Positions 43,887 through 47,390 of a stretch of 47,390 bases of DNA are shown here, piece after piece. Under the pieces are notes generated by a model. That model did not search any database. It saw only the letters and a list, made by a program, of their open reading frames with translations, and had not been told where the DNA came from. Both the position numbers and the translations under genes were made by a program. The stretch is from Saprospiraceae bacterium (GTDB taxonomy: Bacteria; Bacteroidota; Bacteroidia; Chitinophagales; Saprospiraceae). Where the stretch lies: positions 1 to 47,390 of the forward strand of contig JAHQWA010000308.1 in the NCBI GenBank assembly GCA_019634045.1. Reading direction: 5' to 3'. Positions within the stretch are counted from its first letter, which is position 1. Each line of letters begins with the position of its first letter.

Positions 43887-44504
43887 TCAGGACTTAGTGA
43901 TCGGATTTTGTTCCACTAGTTCTAAACGGCCCACAATGGTCTCTGGAGCTAAAATAGTACCAGGAGACAAGACGGCATTGGCTCCCAACCTACTTCTATC
44001 GCCGATTAGTGCGCCAAATTTTATTACCCCCGTATCCTTTCTTACCCCTTCGTGGGTTATAAAGATGCGTTTATCTTCCCTTTCATTGTAGTGATTGGCG
44101 GTAAGCGCACCTGCTTCAAAATTAACATGGCTCCCCACCACACTATCACCCACAAAATTGAAATGAGCGGCAGCTGTGCCGGAAAACAAAATACTGGATT
44201 TGATTTCGCAGCCCGGGCCGATACTGACGTTTTCATCCAAAAACACGCCTCCCCGCAAATAGGCATGCGCACCGATAAAGCAATTCGGTCCAATAACCAT
44301 AGGGCCTTTTAGCATTACTCCAGGTTCAATCTTTGCACTGGCATGAATCCAGGCCTCTCCCTGAATGTTGTAGGAATCATCCAACTGTTCTTGATATCGG
44401 CTCAATACATGGGGAAGCTTCTGCAGCAAGGCCCAAGGTGAAATGGAAGGATCGTAAAATGGACTGCGTTCAAAACGCTGAATGTAGGGTTGAAGTTGAA
44501 TCAT
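43887..44504 (-). CDS. Left-handed beta-helix acyltransferase, GlmU C-terminal-like
   Basis: A 205-residue hexapeptide-repeat protein. Repeats such as IHASAKIEPGVMLKGPMVIG and PNCFIGAHAYLRGGVFLDEN form the left-handed beta-helix; HFNFVGDSVVGSHVNFEAGA and RDKRIFITHEGV-like inserts resemble the GlmU acetyltransferase domain, which acetylates glucosamine-1-phosphate. The uridylyltransferase half is absent, so it is a stand-alone helix enzyme, common in Bacteroidota next to full nucleotidyltransferases. The ATG at 44504 gives a better length than an upstream TTG/ATG. Substrate not known. Confidence 0.82.
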   Translation of the reverse strand: MIQLQPYIQRFERSPFYDPSISPWALLQKLPHVLSRYQEQLDDSYNIQGEAWIHASAKIEPGVMLKGPMVIGPNCFIGAHAYLRGGVFLDENVSIGPGCEIKSSILFSGTAAAHFNFVGDSVVGSHVNFEAGALTANHYNEREDKRIFITHEGVRKDTGVIKFGALIGDRSRLGANAVLSPGTILAPETIVGRLELVEQNPITKS

Positions 44505-44602
44505 TCGACTATGAATTCTGCTAAGTATTAGCGTGGGCACACCATTATCCTAGAATATCTAAGGGCCTTTTCCAATCTATACCACCTCGCAAAAACGCTT
44601 GT

Positions 44603-45148
44603 TTAGTTTTGGCTGCGCTGCCGTTTCCATTTGCGAAACAAACGGGGGCCATACCATAACCAAGTTCCGGTGACCATCAGAATTATTAGGCCAACACCTA
44701 GTCCGTTCATAGTGATTAACTTAAACAAATCGCTGACGATAGAACCATCGTGTAGTTTTTCAATCCAGTCAGAATGTCGCTTAGCAATGGAGAGAACCTC
44801 CCCACTCGTACCATCTATTTGAACCTCCCACCAACCTTTTTCAAAAAGTACTTTTGCGATACCCTTTGAGGGACGTACATCGATGCGATCAATCGGATTT
44901 GTCGGTAGATCGGGATAGGCCGTTTGAAAAGCGGTCTCCGCCAAATCGGCTAGTTCGGAGATGGGTTTCCAATCCTGCAGTTCCTGGCTTTCTCCTTTTT
45001 GAGTAGGAGGCTGGATCCAATTTACATCTTTCTTCCAGGCCAAGAAAATACCGGTCAAGGCGCTGATGAGAAGTAAGATGGCTAGACTTAAGCCAAAATA
45101 CTTATGATAAACCCGATATTTTCTAAGACTTCTGGTAATCCGTGACAA
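44603..45148 (-). CDS. PepSY-associated membrane protein
   Basis: A 181-residue protein with an N-terminal transmembrane helix (about 17-37, FGLSLAILLLISALTGIFLAW), a periplasmic PepSY-like region (AKVLFEKGWWEVQIDGTSGEVLSI is its core), and a second helix (about 145-168). Such PepSY_TM proteins are related to siderophore-linked reductases but shorter. The charged C-terminus KWKRQRSQN is cytoplasmic. It lies downstream of trpS on the same strand with a 20-base gap. Function is unknown. Confidence 0.8.
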   Translation of the reverse strand: MSRITRSLRKYRVYHKYFGLSLAILLLISALTGIFLAWKKDVNWIQPPTQKGESQELQDWKPISELADLAETAFQTAYPDLPTNPIDRIDVRPSKGIAKVLFEKGWWEVQIDGTSGEVLSIAKRHSDWIEKLHDGSIVSDLFKLITMNGLGVGLIILMVTGTWLWYGPRLFRKWKRQRSQN

Positions 45149-45168
45149 CTTAACTCATTTAATCTACA

Positions 45169-46179
45169 TTAAAACCGAACATTTAGTAGTCCGGTCAATT
45201 CCTTAACTTCCTTCACGGTTTGTTGGGCTCGTTTACGAATTTCGGCAGAGGAGGCTTTTATTTGATTCTTGACTTCCTTCTTATTGCTTAACAATTCCTG
45301 CTTTTTGGCTCGGATCGGTGCGCTGACCGCAACCAAAGCATCCGCCACTGCTTGCTTAAGATCCACGTACTTTAGTTCGCCTTTCTGGTAATCCTCCATT
45401 AAACTGTTGTACGCTTCGAGATGACCGGCGGCTTTCAGCAAACTGAACAAGTTTTCCACTCCCGGGCTCATTTCTCCCGCAGGCGTATCCCCAGTATCCG
45501 TAACGGCAGAACGAATCTGTTTGCGGATACGTGCTTCTTCAGCAAAGAGATCTATATTGTGTTTATCTCCTAAGCTAGCGCTCATCTTTCGAGTAGGATC
45601 AGCGGTAGACATCACCTTTGGTATCTCGGTGTATAAGGGCTCTGGACAAACGAAAAACTCTTTCCCCATAAGATGATTAAAGCGGGTCGCGATGTTTCTC
45701 GATAACTCCAAGTGTTGTTCCTGGTCTTTTCCTACAGGTACGTAACTTGCCTGATAAATCAAAATATCGGCGGCTTGCAGCACCGGATAACCAAATAAAC
45801 CCGCAGAGATAAATCCTTCTCCACTTTTCTCTTGGCTTTGCGTACTCTTATCTTTGAACTGGGTCATCCTCGTCAATTGCCCATAGGAGGCAAAGCAATT
45901 TAAGATCCAGCCCAATTCTGCATGTTCAGGTATTAATGATTGAATAAAGACGTGTTCCTTCTTTAGACCACAGGCCAGCAAGTTGAAAGCCAAATCCCAT
46001 ACATTTTCTCGGAGTTTCTTGGGAGAGAAAGGCATGGTCATGGCATGATAATCTACGATACCGTAAAAGCAATCGTAGTCTTCTTGCAAACGTACCCAGT
46101 TAGCAATGGCTCCGAAATATCTACCAAAATGCAGTTTACCAGTAGGCTGAATACAAGAAAGTACCGTCTTTTTTTCCAT
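45169..46179 (-). CDS. trpS: Tryptophan--tRNA ligase
   Basis: A 336-residue class I aminoacyl-tRNA synthetase that charges tRNA-Trp in the cytoplasm. The HIGH-type signature appears as LHFGRYFGAIANW (residues about 16-28) and the KMSKS-type loop as DPTRKMSAS (near 200). VGKDQEQHLELSRNIATRFN is typical of bacterial TrpRS. Length fits the family. It is followed by a PepSY gene on the same strand. Confidence 0.95.
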   Translation of the reverse strand: MEKKTVLSCIQPTGKLHFGRYFGAIANWVRLQEDYDCFYGIVDYHAMTMPFSPKKLRENVWDLAFNLLACGLKKEHVFIQSLIPEHAELGWILNCFASYGQLTRMTQFKDKSTQSQEKSGEGFISAGLFGYPVLQAADILIYQASYVPVGKDQEQHLELSRNIATRFNHLMGKEFFVCPEPLYTEIPKVMSTADPTRKMSASLGDKHNIDLFAEEARIRKQIRSAVTDTGDTPAGEMSPGVENLFSLLKAAGHLEAYNSLMEDYQKGELKYVDLKQAVADALVAVSAPIRAKKQELLSNKKEVKNQIKASSAEIRKRAQQTVKEVKELTGLLNVRF

Positions 46180-46299
46180 TACTACTATATTAAAATCCTC
46201 GATCGTTAAGTTACTTAACTGAATCTATACTGTAATTAGTTCCAGCTCATTGTAGAGCATCAACATTGGAATCTCCTGGTCAGTGTATCTTCTAGCTGG

Positions 46300-46692
46300 T
46301 TAATCATTCAAGCCAAAACCCGCGATCACCGAAATCTCAATATTGACAAATTTAGGAAGGTTGGCCACCTCTACCAATTCTCTAGCTGGTGCAGTAGCTT
46401 CGTTAAAATATTCCGCATACACAGCATTGATGCGACTATATTGGTGCATATCACTAACGAAAACACTGCATTTGATCACATCTTCGAAGGTCAAGCCAGC
46501 TTCCTCCAAGATAGCCTGGATATTTTTCATGACTTGATGGGTTTCTGCTTCAATATTGTCATTGACCAGCTCTCCACTAGCCGGATCGAGGGCGATCTGA
46601 CCAGAAGCGTAAAGCGTATCACCGTGGATGATCGCCTGGTTGTAGGGGCCTACGGGAGCAGGCGCATTTGAGGTTGTGATAATTTTTTTCAT
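46300..46692 (-). CDS. ridA: RidA family reactive intermediate/imine deaminase
   Basis: A full-length 130-residue member of the YjgF/YER057c/UK114 family. The start NAPAPVGPYNQAIIHGDTLYASGQIALDP, with the core GPYNQAIIHGDTLYASGQ, and the conserved Arg in PARELVEVANLP are present. RidA hydrolyses enamine and imine intermediates from PLP enzymes in the cytoplasm. It lies about 150 bases downstream of the rpmF terminator and probably has its own promoter. Confidence 0.95.
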   Translation of the reverse strand: MKKIITTSNAPAPVGPYNQAIIHGDTLYASGQIALDPASGELVNDNIEAETHQVMKNIQAILEEAGLTFEDVIKCSVFVSDMHQYSRINAVYAEYFNEATAPARELVEVANLPKFVNIEISVIAGFGLND

Positions 46693-46785
46693 GCAGGTTA
46701 TTGGTTCCAGGTATGAATAACAAAGGCTATTTTATGGAAAAAGCCAATTGCAATTAGGGTTTAAGCTAAGAATTAAAACACAAAA

Positions 46786-46817
46786 AGCCCCGCATCTATT
46801 CTAGTCGGATGGGAGCT
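46786..46817 (-). terminator. Terminator after rpmF
   Basis: On the minus strand AGCTCCCATC and GATGCGGGGCT form a stem with one bulge and one G-U pair, followed by TTTTTGTGTTTT. It lies just downstream of the L32 stop codon at 46845. Confidence 0.65.
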
Positions 46818-46844
46818 TACTGTGTATATCTTTGAGGAAAGATC

Positions 46845-47039
46845 TTAATCTTCGTACTCGGCTTTCACTAATATCTTACCGCGGTAATACATGTTACCTT
46901 CGGCATCGTAGTATGCGCGGTGGTAGATGTGCTTTTCGCCGGTGGTAGAACAAGTGGCTACTTGTGGAGTAGCTGCTTTCTTATGCGTTCTACGCTTGTG
47001 CTTTCGCTGCTTCGAGATTCTACTCTTGGGATGTGCCAT
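46845..47039 (-). CDS. rpmF: 50S ribosomal protein L32
   Basis: A 64-residue basic protein. MAHPKSRISKQRKHKRRTHK is the typical Bacteroidota L32 start, and YYDAEGNMYYRGKIL closes it. Only one Cys is present, so the four-Cys zinc site of some L32 proteins is absent (a common variant). It follows the DUF177/YceD gene with a short gap, the usual yceD-rpmF order. Confidence 0.95.
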   Translation of the reverse strand: MAHPKSRISKQRKHKRRTHKKAATPQVATCSTTGEKHIYHRAYYDAEGNMYYRGKILVKAEYED

Positions 47040-47090
47040 TATACAATGATTTAATGATTCTCAATAAAATAGTTGGTAGTTTGATATAGC

Positions 47091-47390
47091 TTACTCGTCT
47101 TTCAGCTTTTTGAGGGCATCCCAAACGGGATTATCTTGCTGTTCCTCTTCATTTTGGGTTTCCAAATACCCTAGCATTTTATCATCACAGGGTCTTTTCT
47201 CCTCAGCCTCACAATCGTAGGTCTTAATCATCGGAATAGCCAAGCAAATGAATTCATACACATACTTAGAGACATCCAGCTTGGGTGTTTCTGGGTGTAT
47301 AAATACCACTTCAGCCTCTTCCGAGGTTTCCTCTAGAGAAAACTTTACCAACAATCGTTCTGCGCCTTCAATGGGTAAGTCTATCGGGGC
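47091..47390 (-). CDS. DUF177/YceD family protein (5' partial at window end)
   Basis: The last about 100 codons of a YceD-like protein; the frame is open to the window edge, beginning APIDLPIEGAERLLVKFSLE, and a true start lies beyond it. The family carries Cys positions in YDCEAEEKRPCDD and ends in an acidic tail (WDALKKLKDE). YceD/DUF177 proteins are co-encoded with L32 and are implicated in 23S rRNA or ribosome maturation. Conserved linkage to rpmF supports the call. Confidence 0.88.
   Translation of the reverse strand, partial: APIDLPIEGAERLLVKFSLEETSEEAEVVFIHPETPKLDVSKYVYEFICLAIPMIKTYDCEAEEKRPCDDKMLGYLETQNEEEQQDNPVWDALKKLKDE

Overview
The window looks like a chromosomal segment of a marine or soil-type Bacteroidota, most likely in the Saprospirales/Lewinellaceae neighbourhood (inference). 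The supporting signs are: a secreted protease carrying a gliding-motility-type (type IX secretion) C-terminal domain next to a PorP/SprF-family outer-membrane protein; a CrtD-like desaturase and CrtZ hydroxylase typical of pigmented Bacteroidota; a DUF5777/cytochrome c cluster; almost no Shine-Dalgarno sequences, with A-rich stretches before start codons; and at least one TAnnTTTG-type promoter element. I see no phage, transposase, CRISPR array, tRNA or rRNA.

Layout. 1-1580: end of a carotenoid desaturase gene, then a beta-carotene hydroxylase. 1603-5427: a DUF2867 gene divergent from a three-domain kinase/M23 peptidase/aminotransferase fusion. 5492-14486 (minus strand): a GH28 polygalacturonase, an orphan secreted protein, a gamma-glutamyltransferase with a striking inverted repeat just before its start, a lipoprotein, an S9 peptidase fused to a formylglycine-generating-enzyme-like domain, and a HAD phosphatase. 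14990-18481: an AraC regulator facing an AlgJ/AlgI-like O-acetylation pair. 18765-24132: a DUF4139-like secreted protein, a CBS protein, a small secreted protein, and a redox operon (CX4CH lipoprotein, DUF5777 barrel, diheme cytochrome). 24456-25616: bacilliredoxin and PdxH, convergent across a hairpin.

25699-26349 is the most unusual stretch. It is a tandem array of five related units without a conventional gene. Each unit has an intrinsic-terminator hairpin pointing to the minus strand, followed on the plus strand by a conserved A-rich block, ATGAACAAC and a further conserved block. It lies between pdxH and the terminator of a four-gene RND efflux operon (TetR, TolC, adaptor, pump; 33541 down to 26772). 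I do not recognise the element. It may be an array of very short RNAs or of tiny coding units.

33667-47390: a MocA-like nucleotidyltransferase; a 1352-residue M43 metalloprotease with five Ig-like repeats and its PorP/SprF partner; DUF4197, CBM9-like and DUF2279 proteins; then on the minus strand a cold-shock-domain protein with a charged N-terminus, a left-handed beta-helix acyltransferase, a PepSY membrane protein, TrpRS, RidA, ribosomal protein L32 and a DUF177/YceD gene cut by the window end. Except for the array, the genes appear intact and ordinary for the phylum. All functional names rest on motif recognition by eye, without a database search.
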